From Acidobacteria subdivision 13 bacterium RH2 MAG17b (GTDB taxonomy: Bacteria > Acidobacteriota > Terriglobia > UBA7540), in NCBI GenBank assembly GCA_002197525.1, contig NFUN01000166.1, positions 1 to 64,000 on the forward strand: a stretch of 64,000 nt of DNA. Reading direction: 5' to 3'. This document shows, one piece after another, positions 30,214-38,512 of this stretch (position 1 is its first letter; every line of letters begins with the position of its first letter). The notes beneath the pieces were generated by a model. The model was not told the origin of the DNA. It ran no database searches and saw only the letters and a program-made list of their open reading frames with translations. The translations under genes were made by a program, and so were the position numbers.

Positions 30214-31236
30214 ATGAAACTTAGCGACGTGGCAGAACGCATTCACTGCCAGCTTGAAGGTCCCGCCGGTCTTGAAATCACGGATGTGGCGAGCCTTGAA
30301 GAGGCGGGTCCGTCGGATCTAACCTTCCTCTCCAACCCCAAATACCATCGCCAGGCGCTGGAAACGCAAGCCGCTGCTGTTATTGCGGGACCCGGCGTCG
30401 AGCTTCCTGGCCGCGCCGTGCTGCGCGCCGCGGACGCTTATCTCGCCTTCGCCCTTGCGCTCGAAATCTTCCATCCTCCCAGCCGGCCAACGCCTGGCAT
30501 TCATCCGTCGGCGGTGATTGCTCCGAGCGCCCGCATCGGGCGCAATGCGTCTATCGGACCCTTTGCCGTTGTGGAAGAAGGGGTCAATCTGGGCGAAGAT
30601 TGCGTGCTCAAAAGCTTCGTTGTGATATACGCCGGGGCGAAAATCGGGGACCGCTTTTTCGCCCACTCGCACGCAGTCGTACGCGAAAACGTACAGATTG
30701 GCAACGATGTGATTCTGCAAAACGGCGCAGTCGTAGGCGGTGACGGTTTCGGCTTCGCCCGCGAAGCCGGTGGCACTTACCGCAAGATTGTTCAGCCGGG
30801 AACGGTGGTGATTGAAGACGGCGTCGAAATCCAATCTAATTCTTGCATCGACCGGGCCAGCGTCGGCGCCACGCGCCTGCGCCGCGGAGTCAAGGTGGAT
30901 AACCTCGTGCAGGTAGGGCACGGCTGTGACATAGGTGAAAACACACTCCTCTGTGGACAGGTGGGACTGGCGGGAAGTTCCAAACTGGGCCGCAACGTGA
31001 TTCTTGCCGGGCAAGTAGGAGTGGCTGGGCATCTCACCATCGGGGACAACGTAATGGTCAGCTCGCAGTCGGGAATTCCGCATGACGTCGAGCCGGACAA
31101 GGTCCTTTCAGGCTACCCGGCTATCGATAACTACTTGTGGCTGAAATGCTGCGCGGTCTATATGCGCCTGCCGGAAATGTACTCGGCCCTGCGCAAGATC
31201 CGAAACTATCTGGAAAAGAACGGCGCGACGGTGTAG
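30214..31236 (+). CDS. lpxD: UDP-3-O-(3-hydroxyacyl)glucosamine N-acyltransferase
   Basis: 340 residues. LpxD adds the second hydroxyacyl chain in lipid A synthesis, using acyl-ACP. The N-terminal uridine-binding domain (SLEEAGPSDLTFLSNPKY) is followed by a left-handed beta helix of hexapeptide repeats (IHPSAVIAPSARIGRNASIGPFAVVEEG onwards), the catalytic histidine region VDNLVQVGHGCDIGENTLLCGQVGLAGS and a C-terminal helix. The ATG at 30214 is preceded by GAGAGG. It shows that the organism makes lipid A, hence has an outer membrane. acpS elsewhere in the window supplies activated carrier for this pathway in general. Confidence 0.95.
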   Translation: MKLSDVAERIHCQLEGPAGLEITDVASLEEAGPSDLTFLSNPKYHRQALETQAAAVIAGPGVELPGRAVLRAADAYLAFALALEIFHPPSRPTPGIHPSAVIAPSARIGRNASIGPFAVVEEGVNLGEDCVLKSFVVIYAGAKIGDRFFAHSHAVVRENVQIGNDVILQNGAVVGGDGFGFAREAGGTYRKIVQPGTVVIEDGVEIQSNSCIDRASVGATRLRRGVKVDNLVQVGHGCDIGENTLLCGQVGLAGSSKLGRNVILAGQVGVAGHLTIGDNVMVSSQSGIPHDVEPDKVLSGYPAIDNYLWLKCCAVYMRLPEMYSALRKIRNYLEKNGATV

Positions 31237-31370
31237 TGAATTTCGGCAAAGAGATGGGATTTTACGATTTGCGAAAATGCAAATGGGACGCCCGCACGCA
31301 GTTCACCCAAACATCACGCTTGCCTCGCTCGATCCCGCGCAGAACAGATAGGAGCCGTGAAATCAACTGT

Positions 31371-31399
31371 TTGACTTATCCGTGACCGCTCCATAGAAT
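31371..31399 (+). promoter_or_regulatory. Strong sigma-70-like promoter in the lpxD-ffh gap
   Basis: TTGACT (31371-31376), a 17-base spacer and TAGAAT (31394-31399): the best promoter match seen in the window. The start would be near 31406, about 315 bases before ffh. Confidence 0.6.
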
Positions 31400-31405
31400 G
31401 GAAAC

Positions 31406-31545
31406 TGTAGGTTGGCATAACTCCGCGCGTGGGGGTTGAATGCCTCGTAAGACGCCGGAGGCGAGGCTTAAGATTGATGACGGTTCGCGCCCTGCCTGCC
31501 ACAGCCTAGATCGAGTGACTTTCACTCTGGCCTTTGTTCGGCGCG
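31406..31545 (+). ncRNA. Candidate structured small RNA upstream of ffh
   Basis: Downstream of the 31371 promoter the sequence can fold into one long structure: GGTTGGCA pairs with TGCCTGCC, GCGCG with CGCGC, and GCCTCG with CGAGGC in an apical hairpin. It ends with GAGTGA-CTT-TCACTC (31514-31528) followed by a T-rich stretch, which resembles a weak terminator. It does not show the conserved loops of SRP RNA, tmRNA or RNase P RNA; a 6S-like RNA is possible. Alternative: GGGGG plus ATG at 31440 opens a 79-codon frame of low-quality composition, so a small protein cannot be excluded. Nothing else was seen in the 480-base gap. Confidence 0.3.
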
Positions 31546-31719
31546 GGTTTTACAAAGGTAAATGCCGCGAAGCTCGCGCGTTTCGAGAAGGATGGGACGG
31601 CAAAGCCATTTTTCCGGAATCCGGGATTCAGAGCGCCTGTCAACGCGTTACGCGCCGGGGCGGTGGCGTTTCGGCTTAGCGCCAGTGCTGATCTCCAAAC
31701 AGGTGATCACTAAAAGCTA

Positions 31720-33081
31720 ATGTTCGACTCCTTGCAAGAAAAGTTCCAAAACGTTTTCAAATCGCTTCGCCTGCAAGGAGTTCTGACTGAACAGGCAGTG
31801 GATGAAACCTTGGGTGCAGTGCGTCTGGCGCTGCTCGAAGCGGACGTGAACCTTAACGTGGTCAAGGAACTGCTGGACCGCGTACGGGTGAAGGCATTAA
31901 ACCAGGAGGTTCGGTCCACACTTACGCCTGACCAGGAAATAATTCGGGTCGTGCGCGACGAGCTGATTGAAATTCTTGGACGAAGGGAATCGCTGCTCGC
32001 CTTTTCCAAGGACTATCCGACGATCTTCCTGATGGTAGGATTGCAGGGTTCCGGCAAGACCACCACCTCCGGCAAACTGGCGCTATGGTTAAGCAAAAAG
32101 AAGCGGCGTCCGATGCTCGTCTCCACAGACGTTTACCGTCCCGCAGCGCGCGAGCAGTTGGCGATTATCGCCAAAGAAATCGGCGTGCCCTGTTTTCCCG
32201 GTGACGGGATCACCGCTCCCATCGAACTGGCGCTGGCGGCCCGCAAAGATGCTTCTGACCGCGGGCACGATGTGCTGATCGTCGATACGGCCGGCCGTCT
32301 GCACATCGACGAGCATCTCATGCAGGAAGTAAGTGAATTGCAGCTTAAGCTGCGGCCCAGCGAAATCCTTCTTGTGGCCGATGCCATGATCGGCCAGGAT
32401 GCGGTCCGCAGCGCCCAGGAGTTTCATGAACGGCTGGGAACGTCCGGTGTGATTCTCACCAAAATGGATGGCGACGCTCGCGGCGGTGCAGCGCTTTCCA
32501 TCCATCACGTCACGGGCCAACCTATCAAGTTCATCGGAGCCGGCGAAAAGTACGATGCACTCGAGGTTTTCTATCCTGACCGCATTGTTTCGCGCATACT
32601 GGGCATGGGCGACGTTCTCTCCCTCATCGAAAAGGCCGAGGAAACGATCGACAAAAAGAAGGCTTTGGAAGTCCATCAGAAGCTGCGCACAGGCAGCTTT
32701 ACTCTGGCCGATTTTCAGGACCAGTTGCAGCAGGTTCGCAAGATGGGACCGCTCGATCAGATGTTGGGCATGTTGCCTAAGATGGGAATATTCAAGGACG
32801 TGGGGAAAGTGCACGTGGACGAAAAGGAGCTCATTCATCTCGACGCCATCATTAACTCGATGACGGTGCAGGAGCGAATGAACCACGAGATCATCAACGG
32901 ACGGCGCCGCAAGCGAATCGCGCGGGGCAGCGGCACCACGGTACAAGCGGTTAATCAGTTGTTAAGACAGTACGTCCAGGCTCGCAAGATGATGAAGTCC
33001 GTGAGCCAGAACTTTTTCGGGCGGCAAATGAGCCGCCTCAAGATTCCTCCTGATCTCATGAGTCAGATGAAATCGTCCTGA
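31720..33081 (+). CDS. ffh: Signal recognition particle GTPase Ffh
   Basis: 453 residues. Ffh with 4.5S RNA delivers nascent membrane proteins to FtsY and SecYEG. N domain (FDSLQEKFQNVFKSLRLQGVL), G domain with P-loop GLQGSGKTTTSGKLA, DVYRPAAREQL, DTAGRLHIDE and TKMDGDARGG, then the methionine-rich M domain (QVRKMGPLDQMLGMLPKMG, RRKRIARGSGTTVQAVNQLLRQYVQARKMMK) with the RNA-binding RGSG loop. It opens the classic cluster ffh-rpsP-khpA-rimM-trmD-rplS. The ATG follows TAAAAGCTA; no strong ribosome-binding site. Confidence 0.97.
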   Translation: MFDSLQEKFQNVFKSLRLQGVLTEQAVDETLGAVRLALLEADVNLNVVKELLDRVRVKALNQEVRSTLTPDQEIIRVVRDELIEILGRRESLLAFSKDYPTIFLMVGLQGSGKTTTSGKLALWLSKKKRRPMLVSTDVYRPAAREQLAIIAKEIGVPCFPGDGITAPIELALAARKDASDRGHDVLIVDTAGRLHIDEHLMQEVSELQLKLRPSEILLVADAMIGQDAVRSAQEFHERLGTSGVILTKMDGDARGGAALSIHHVTGQPIKFIGAGEKYDALEVFYPDRIVSRILGMGDVLSLIEKAEETIDKKKALEVHQKLRTGSFTLADFQDQLQQVRKMGPLDQMLGMLPKMGIFKDVGKVHVDEKELIHLDAIINSMTVQERMNHEIINGRRRKRIARGSGTTVQAVNQLLRQYVQARKMMKSVSQNFFGRQMSRLKIPPDLMSQMKSS

Positions 33082-33128
33082 CCGGGCCCAGGAGTTATAA
33101 ACGCCGGAAGATTGAAGTGTAAGAAAGC

Positions 33129-33162
33129 GCTGCCCAGAGAGCACGGTGCGAACCTGGGCAGC
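33129..33162 (+). promoter_or_regulatory. Stem-loop in the rpsP leader
   Basis: GCTGCCCAG (33129-33137) pairs perfectly with CTGGGCAGC (33154-33162) around a 16-base loop, 38 bases before rpsP. No T run follows, so it is not an obvious intrinsic terminator. An mRNA-level control site for the ribosomal protein genes, or a processing site after ffh, is an inference from position. Confidence 0.4.
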
Positions 33163-33199
33163 ATCTCAAAATTCAACAGGCTTTAGATAAGGGGGTCGT

Positions 33200-33469
33200 T
33201 TGTTAAGGATACGCTTAGCCAGGGCTGGGGCCAAAAAGAAGGTCAGCTACAGAGTGGTCGTAATCGACCGGGAAAGCCCGAGAAATGGCCGCTTCGTAGA
33301 AATCTTGGGTTCATATAATCCGCGCCGCGAACCGCCCGAGTTGGTTCTAAACCGCGAGCGCGTCGCATACTGGATCAAGGTCGGCGCTCAACCCTCTGAA
33401 ACCGTGCGCAGCTTGCTCAAAAAAACTCCCGAGCCGCACTCGGACGCTTCAACCGGGGGCGCTCAGTAG
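33200..33469 (+). CDS. rpsP: 30S ribosomal protein S16
   Basis: 89 residues. Standard S16: LRIRLARAGAKKKVSYRVVVIDRESPRNGRFVEILGSYNPRRE, then the central VAYWIKVGAQPSETVRSLLKK. It binds 16S rRNA early in 30S assembly. The start codon is TTG at 33200 with AGGGGG upstream; the reading frame begins exactly at the conserved N-terminus, which supports this rare start. Part of the ffh-rplS cluster. Confidence 0.95.
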   Translation: MLRIRLARAGAKKKVSYRVVVIDRESPRNGRFVEILGSYNPRREPPELVLNRERVAYWIKVGAQPSETVRSLLKKTPEPHSDASTGGAQ

Positions 33470-33574
33470 ATTCGAAAGGCGGCTTTAACAGTTCCAGCCG
33501 GTCCCAAAAGCAAGTCCCTGACGAGATATTTCCACACTGGTTGATTCCGGGCATCTCGGTTGCAGGAGGGACAC

Positions 33575-33805
33575 GTGAAAGATCTGATTGAAGCCATCGC
33601 GAAAGCGCTTGTGGATAAACCCGAAGACGTTCAGGTCCGGACGGTGGAGGGTGAGCAGGTTACGGTGCTAGAGCTTCGAGTCCATCCGACAGACCTTGGG
33701 AAGGTAATCGGCAAACAGGGGCGCACCGCGAGGTCGATCCGTACGATCCTCGGGGCGGCGGGAATGAAGCTCAAGAAGCGCTTCACGCTGGAAATTCTGG
33801 AGTAG
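33575..33805 (+). CDS. khpA: KH-domain RNA-binding protein KhpA
   Basis: 76 residues from a GTG start at 33575, preceded by AGGAGGG. Single KH domain with the GxxG loop in [24 protein letters not shown] and N-terminal [17 protein letters not shown]. KhpA, with KhpB, binds many small RNAs and mRNAs in bacteria. The gene is conserved between rpsP and rimM across many phyla. Confidence 0.92.
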   Translation: MKDLIEAIAKALVDKPEDVQVRTVEGEQVTVLELRVHPTDLGKVIGKQGRTARSIRTILGAAGMKLKKRFTLEILE

Positions 33806-33861
33806 AATTTCCTTTCCGTTTAACGCCTATCCCGATGGCCTGGAAGCTTTAATTCCCAGCC

Positions 33862-34446
33862 ATGCCTAGGCAACCAACAGACCCTGCCTCCCAGCTATCT
33901 ACGCGTGGGCCGGAAACTTCGTTTCTAGCGATTGCGCGCATCCTCAAGCCCCAAGGCCGGCGCGGCGAGGTTTGCGCGCAAATCCTGACGGATTTTCCGG
34001 ATCGGTTTCATCAACTCCGCCGGATTTACATCGAGAACCCTGGAAAGCCTCCCCTCGAATTGCGCCTGGAGTCCGCATGGCCGCACAAGGGGCGAATGGT
34101 ATTGAAGCTTGCGGGAGTTGACTCGATCGATGAGGCAGAGCGGCTGCGCGGACTGCACGTCCTAATCCCTTTTGAGGAACGGGTTCCTCTGGCGGATAAT
34201 TCGTATTATTGGTCTGATCTGTGCGGCTGCTCTGTTGTCACCGGCTCACCGGGAGCGTGGACGGAAATTGGTATCGTCAAATCGGTCGAGCCAACGCCCG
34301 GCGCGGCGCTGCTTCACGTGGCTCGCAAGGATTCACGGGGCGAGGTTTTAATTCCGTTGGCGGAGGAGATCTGCACCAGAATCGATCCGGGTTCCAAAAT
34401 CATCGTGGTCGATCCTCCCGCAGACCTATTGGACCTGAATGATTGA
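33862..34446 (+). CDS. rimM: Ribosome maturation factor RimM
   Basis: 194 residues. RimM assists assembly of the 30S head with S19. N-terminal RimM beta-barrel (FLAIARILKPQGRRGEVCAQILTDFPDRF, then AERLRGLHVLIPFEER) and C-terminal PRC-barrel (YYWSDLCGCSVVT ... EIGIVKSVEPTPGAALLHVARKDSRGEVLIPLAEEICTRIDP). The N-terminal ~20 residues are an unconserved extension; a later start is possible. Confidence 0.93.
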   Translation: MPRQPTDPASQLSTRGPETSFLAIARILKPQGRRGEVCAQILTDFPDRFHQLRRIYIENPGKPPLELRLESAWPHKGRMVLKLAGVDSIDEAERLRGLHVLIPFEERVPLADNSYYWSDLCGCSVVTGSPGAWTEIGIVKSVEPTPGAALLHVARKDSRGEVLIPLAEEICTRIDPGSKIIVVDPPADLLDLND

Positions 34447-34526
34447 GCGCTTTGGGAGTGGCAGCCCCGTGCGAAAACCGGCGCCAGCGCTGGAACGCGG
34501 CATAGGCGCGGGCATAGCCATAACTC

Positions 34527-35348
34527 ATGCAATTTGATATCGTTACCATCTTCCCGGAATTCTTCAGCGGCATCCTGGAATGCGGACTTATGAAGCGCGC
34601 TATTTCCGGATCTCAGGTGGCAGTGAGTTTGCACAATCTGAGGGACTTTACAGATGACGCTCACCGCACGGTAGATGACCGGCCATTCGGCGGTGGGCCC
34701 GGCATGGTTTTCAAGCCCGAACCGCTCTTCCGCGCGGTCGAGGCGATTCAGTCCAGAGCGCCCCAGCAAGACATGCGCGTAGTTTTGCTCACGCCACAGG
34801 GGCGCGTACTGAACCAGAGCCTGGTTGAAGAATTCAGCGGTGCATCGCGCCTGCTTCTGCTCTGCAGCCGGTACGAGGGCGTAGACGAACGTGTAGCCAC
34901 GCATCTTGCAACCGACGAGGTTTCCGTAGGCGACTATGTGTTGAGCGGCGGTGAAGCGGCGGCGGCCGTGCTGATAGAAGCAGTCACCCGGCTTCTTCCC
35001 GGCGTGCTAGGAAACGAAGAATCGAAGTGCGCTGAGTCTTTCTCGACTGGAGCTTCTTCCGCGGAGGCGGTCGCGTGCGGCGGCCTGCTCGACTTTCCTC
35101 AGTACACGCGTCCGGCGGAATTTCGCGGACTGCGGGCGCCGGAAGTTCTGCTTTCCGGAAACCATGAGCAGATTCGCGTCTGGCGGTGGCGCCAGGCAGT
35201 GCTGAAGACCTATCGCAGGCGTCCCGACTTGATTGAAAAATCAGGCCTCAACCCAGAGGAAATCAGGGCAACTCTCAGGGAACTCCAGCAGCTCGGCGAA
35301 GAAGTTTCAACAACCCGGCCGGGACCACCCCCGGAGCTGAACGGATAA
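34527..35348 (+). CDS. trmD: tRNA (guanine-N1)-methyltransferase TrmD
   Basis: 273 residues, SPOUT-fold enzyme that methylates G37 next to the anticodon of several tRNAs to prevent frameshifting. Motifs: FDIVTIFPEFF, LHNLRDFTDDAHRTVDDRPFGGGPGMVFKPEP, the trefoil knot region LLLCSRYEGVDERV and VGDYVLSGGEAAAAVLIEAVTRLLPGVLG, then the C-terminal domain with YTRPAEFRGLRAPEVLLSGNHEQI. ATG at 34527, with family-length N-terminus. Confidence 0.96.
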   Translation: MQFDIVTIFPEFFSGILECGLMKRAISGSQVAVSLHNLRDFTDDAHRTVDDRPFGGGPGMVFKPEPLFRAVEAIQSRAPQQDMRVVLLTPQGRVLNQSLVEEFSGASRLLLLCSRYEGVDERVATHLATDEVSVGDYVLSGGEAAAAVLIEAVTRLLPGVLGNEESKCAESFSTGASSAEAVACGGLLDFPQYTRPAEFRGLRAPEVLLSGNHEQIRVWRWRQAVLKTYRRRPDLIEKSGLNPEEIRATLRELQQLGEEVSTTRPGPPPELNG

Positions 35349-35431
35349 CAATCCGGCTCGTCCGCCGGCAAGCCAGCCAAAGCTTCCCCTGGCGGCCCGA
35401 ATGGCAAAGACTTTAAGACGAAAGGATCAAC

Positions 35432-35785
35432 ATGATGTCATTAATTCAAAAAATCGAGCAGGAGCAGATGCGCAAGGATCTGCCCGCATTCCGCCCCGGC
35501 GATTCGGTGCGGGTCCACGTCAGGATCAAGGAAGGAGATAAGGAGCGCATCCAGGCTTTCGAAGGCACGGTCATCCGCATCCGCCGTGGCGGCATCAACG
35601 CCACCTTCACCGTGCGCAAAGTCTCCTTTGGGCAGGGCGTGGAGCGTATATTTCCCTTTCACTCGCCGATTATCGAAAAGGTTGAGCTCACCCGCTCCGG
35701 CCGCGTGCGGCGAGCCAAGCTCTACTACCTGCGCAATCTGAAAGGCCGCGCTGCCCGCATCCGCGAAGCCAAGACCGAAGAGTAG
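35432..35785 (+). CDS. rplS: 50S ribosomal protein L19
   Basis: 117 residues. L19 sits at the 30S-50S interface. Clear family text: [72 protein letters not shown], then [35 protein letters not shown] precedes the ATG. Last ribosomal gene of the cluster. Confidence 0.96.
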   Translation: MMSLIQKIEQEQMRKDLPAFRPGDSVRVHVRIKEGDKERIQAFEGTVIRIRRGGINATFTVRKVSFGQGVERIFPFHSPIIEKVELTRSGRVRRAKLYYLRNLKGRAARIREAKTEE

Positions 35786-35870
35786 CCGCACACACGCTGC
35801 TCCGCATTCATCGTCTTCGTGCAAATCCGCGGTTGGACCGGCCTTCCGTGAGCGGCATTTGCTGTAGCGG

Positions 35871-35954
35871 CGCTGTCCTCAGCGCCGAATAGCGCCGGTG
35901 GGGACAACGGCGCACCAGTAAAAGCCGTCACGATAATTTGTAAACCTCAATAAT
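35871..35954 (+). repeat. Interspersed palindromic repeat, type C copy 2
   Basis: Core TGTAGCGGCGCTGTCCTCAG followed by GCGCCGGTGGGGACAACGGC and the tail AAAGCCGTCACGATAATTTG TAA, then CTCAATAA. Core and tail match the inverted copy at 38414-38497, and the tail matches that at 5840-5875. It separates rplS from rnhB. Confidence 0.65.
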
Positions 35955-35992
35955 AGGCATCGCTCAAGGATCGAGAGGCTGTCACACACTTC

Positions 35993-36658
35993 ATGCCGCG
36001 CGTGCGAGATGCCAAAGCATTGCAGTGCACCTGGCGGCTTGAACGCCTCGCCTACCGCCGCGGATGGGTTCGCGTAGCCGGGTGCGATGAGGCGGGCCGC
36101 GGAGCGTTGCTCGGGCCGCTTTACGCCGCGGCGGTGATCCTCGATCCTTCCCAACCCATCTCCGGCCTGAACGACTCAAAAAAACTCTCGCCCGAACGCC
36201 GGTCGCAACTTGATGCGGAGATTCGCCTCAAGGCGATCAGCTTCCACGTCGTAGCCGTCAGCGCGGAGGAAGTGGACGCGATCAATGTCTATGAAGCCTC
36301 GCGCCAAGCCATGATCCGGGCTCTCGGCGGCCTCTCTCCTTCAGCCGATTACATCCTGACGGACGCCATGCCGCTGCGCGGCGCAGCCGCCGCGCAACTA
36401 GCCCCTCACTGGCCTCTCATTCACGGTGACGCGCGTTCCGTCTCTATTGCGGCAGCATCCATTCTGGCCAAGGTCGCGCGCGATGCGCATATGGCGGAGC
36501 TCGACCGCCTTTACCCTCAGTATCACTTGGCCCAGAACAAGGGTTACGGCACGGCAGACCACCTCGAAAGCCTTCGCCGTTGCGGCCCCTGCCGCGAACA
36601 CCGCCGGACCTTCCAACCAGTCCGAGACTCTTTCCTGTCGCTCTTCCCTCTCTCTTGA
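35993..36658 (+). CDS. rnhB: Ribonuclease HII
   Basis: 221 residues. RNase HII cuts at ribonucleotides in DNA and starts ribonucleotide excision repair. Motifs: VAGCDEAGRGALLGPLYAAAVIL with the catalytic Asp-Glu, LNDSKKLSPERR, DYILTDAMPL, HGDARSVSIAAASILAKVARDAHM and the C-terminal YHLAQNKGYGTADHLESLRRCGPCREHR. The second glycine-proline of the usual GRGPLAGP is altered to GRGALLGP. rnhB commonly follows rplS. The start after the repeat could be slightly further in. Confidence 0.95.
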   Translation: MPRVRDAKALQCTWRLERLAYRRGWVRVAGCDEAGRGALLGPLYAAAVILDPSQPISGLNDSKKLSPERRSQLDAEIRLKAISFHVVAVSAEEVDAINVYEASRQAMIRALGGLSPSADYILTDAMPLRGAAAAQLAPHWPLIHGDARSVSIAAASILAKVARDAHMAELDRLYPQYHLAQNKGYGTADHLESLRRCGPCREHRRTFQPVRDSFLSLFPLS

Positions 36659-36779
36659 TGCAATATGATCAGCCCGCCACAGCGGGCGTTGTTGTGTTTG
36701 TCTCCAGAACTTGTAGCGCAACGTTCGTACTGCAACGTTGCGGCCTTTTTCAGCAACCCGCTATCCTGCTTCGTAGCCG

Positions 36780-37053
36780 GGCGTGTAGTTTGTTGCCCTA
36801 GGTTCACTTCGCCGTTCGGGCCGATCGACTTCGGCCTTTCCTGAACATGGGGCGTCGGAACTACTGTTCCTGTTGCCTTATCAAAGTGTCCCTTGCCGGT
36901 GCGAATCATCTTTCTTTCTGTCTGAGGGGATCGCAGACATCATAAACCGATGTCTGCGCCACCCGCCTTTGATGAATTTCCGGCGGTTCGCGGCTTTATC
37001 AAGCAATTTGATGGCTTCGTCGTCTTTGCCATAATGGCTCTTCCTCCTTAAGT
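36780..37053 (-). pseudogene. Possible decayed small gene (PTPHV-type C-terminal segment)
   Basis: On the minus strand, AGGAGG followed by ATG (37032-37034 region) opens a short frame with AKTTKPSNCLIKPRTAGN, and the other frame continues IKGGWRRHRFMM. A frame starting at 36909 reads MIRTGKGHFDKATGTVVPTP then HVQERPKS. Text of the form TGKGHFD..TG..VPTPHV occurs at the ends of some polymorphic toxins, as far as I can recall. The pieces lie in different frames, so this looks broken, or is two tiny genes. No function can be assigned. The rest of the 580-base gap (36659-37241) shows nothing clear. Confidence 0.25.
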
Positions 37054-37241
37054 GCTTGTAAGAAGTGGCTGGGGATGCTGGTTCCCCGCCCTGAAGCCGG
37101 CCGCGGCATGACGGCGTTGGAGTAGAGATCACAGTTTGAAAGTCTGCTCCGGCGCGATGCAGCAATTAACGGCTGGAACTATTAAGTACGGCAAAGGGAG
37201 AAGTTTGGATTTTTCAAACCACAGTATTTTGGGGAAACGAA

Positions 37242-37476
37242 TTGATCCGCCGCGTTGCGGAAGGCGACGAACCAGCGCTGGCGAGCCTGTATGACCGGTA
37301 CTCGGGAATCGTGTATTCGGTGGCCCACCGGGTACTCAGGACTCCGGAGCAGCCGAAGGGTTCTGCAAGACATTTTCTACCAGCTCTGGCGCAACGCGGC
37401 GAACTACGACGCTTCGCGGGGCGGGCTGGGCGGTTGGTTGCTGGTGAGTGCGCGCAACCGCGCCATCGACCGGCTG
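37242..37476 (+). pseudogene. Truncated, frameshifted ECF sigma factor
   Basis: From TTG 37242 one frame reads IRRVAEGDEPALASLYDRYS then GIVYSVAHRVLRTPEQ, the sigma-70 region 2.1-2.2 of ECF factors. At about 37353-37365 the reading continues in another frame with VLQDIFYQLWRNAANYDASR then GLGGWLLVSARNRAIDRL, which is region 2.3-2.4. A one-base indel separates them. After RAIDRL the similarity stops and no region 4 is present. So this is a broken promoter-recognition factor without its DNA-binding domain for the -35 box. Confidence 0.75.
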
Positions 37477-37591
37477 TGTGGCGTTTGCGTGAAGGCATTT
37501 GGAGGTTCGCTCCGGAATCGCTATAATCGGGTTCCGGCTCGTGCCCGCAAGGGAAGAATGATTTACGCGAGCCGCAAAAAGGGCTGCTCTC

Positions 37592-38410
37592 GTGCTTCAT
37601 TTTTCATCGCACTTCATCACGCTTGCGGCGCTGATCGCTTTGGGGTTTTTTCTGGGCATGCGCCATGCAACCGACGCAGATCACGTAGTTGCCGTCATGA
37701 CCATCGTCAGCAAACAGCGGAAAGTGAGGCCGGCTGCATGGATAGGAATTTTGTGGGGCCTCGGCCATTCGCTCACCATCTTCGCCGTGGGAGCGGCGAT
37801 CATATTTTTCAGCGTGGTCATTCCGCCCCGGCTCGGGCTGAGCATGGAACTGGCGGTTGCGCTCATGTTGATCCTTCTGGGCGTCTTGAACCTAAGCGGC
37901 TTCACACGCTGGGTAGCTGAGAATGTAACGCCGCCAGTCGTAGTCCATTCGCACCCCCACAGTCACGGAGACATCGTACACACTCACGCGCACGCACATT
38001 TCGGGCACGTCCATAAAACCGAAGCTGAGGAGCATGGCCCTGGCGCGTTTGGCCGGCTCTTGCAGCGCCTTGGTCTATACAACGTCTTGCGGCCGGTTGC
38101 AATCGGCATAGTACATGGCTTGGCTGGCTCTGCCGCAATCGCCCTGCTGGTGCTCACCACGATTCGCAATCCCTATTGGGCGATCGCCTACCTCGCGATT
38201 TTCGGCGTGGGCACGATGGCCGGTATGATGGTGATCACTGCAGCGATGGCAGCCTCCTTTAAGCTCACTAGTAACCGCTTCGCCCGGCTGGACCGTCACC
38301 TCGCGACCGCCGCAGGATTGATCAGCTTTGTTTTCGGTTGCTTCCTCGTATATCAGATCGGCTTCGTAGAAGGCCTGTTCACCAAGACAGTGCACTGGAC
38401 ACCGCATTAA
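37592..38410 (+). CDS. Nickel/cobalt permease (NiCoT/UreH-like family)
   Basis: 272 residues, about six membrane helices. The signature RHATDADH at residues 24-31 is the metal-recognition motif of HoxN/NixA-type permeases; GILWGLGHSLTIF and GIVHGLAGSAAIALLVL are further family motifs. A histidine-rich cytoplasmic loop (residues 119-148, with HSHPHSHGD and HTHAHAHFGH) could hold metal. It imports or exports Ni2+ or Co2+; direction cannot be told. Start GTG at 37592 gives the conserved N-terminus. It converges with a TonB-dependent receptor, so a joint role in metal supply is possible but inferred. Confidence 0.85.
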   Translation: MLHFSSHFITLAALIALGFFLGMRHATDADHVVAVMTIVSKQRKVRPAAWIGILWGLGHSLTIFAVGAAIIFFSVVIPPRLGLSMELAVALMLILLGVLNLSGFTRWVAENVTPPVVVHSHPHSHGDIVHTHAHAHFGHVHKTEAEEHGPGAFGRLLQRLGLYNVLRPVAIGIVHGLAGSAAIALLVLTTIRNPYWAIAYLAIFGVGTMAGMMVITAAMAASFKLTSNRFARLDRHLATAAGLISFVFGCFLVYQIGFVEGLFTKTVHWTPH

Positions 38411-38413
38411 TGA

Positions 38414-38497
38414 GTGTTACAAATCATGGTGACGGCCTTGCCTGTAGCGCCGGTGTCCCCACCAGCGTCTTTAGGCGCTGAGGACAGCGCCACGATT
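38414..38497 (-). repeat. Interspersed palindromic repeat, type C copy 3
   Basis: On the reverse strand: GGCGCTGTCCTCAGCGCC, GACGCTGGTGGGGACACCGG then CGCTACAGGCAAGGCCGTCA and CCATGATTTGTAA. It matches copy 2 (35871) in order and spacing. It lies in the 100-base gap between the convergent permease and receptor genes. Confidence 0.65.
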
Positions 38498-38512
38498 GGA
38501 AGACTCGTACCC

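Noticed and set aside
31440-31679. 79-codon frame in the lpxD-ffh gap as a protein gene
   Set aside because: GGGGG precedes its ATG, but the composition is unlike a protein and the same bases form strong RNA pairings; kept only as an alternative to the RNA candidate.
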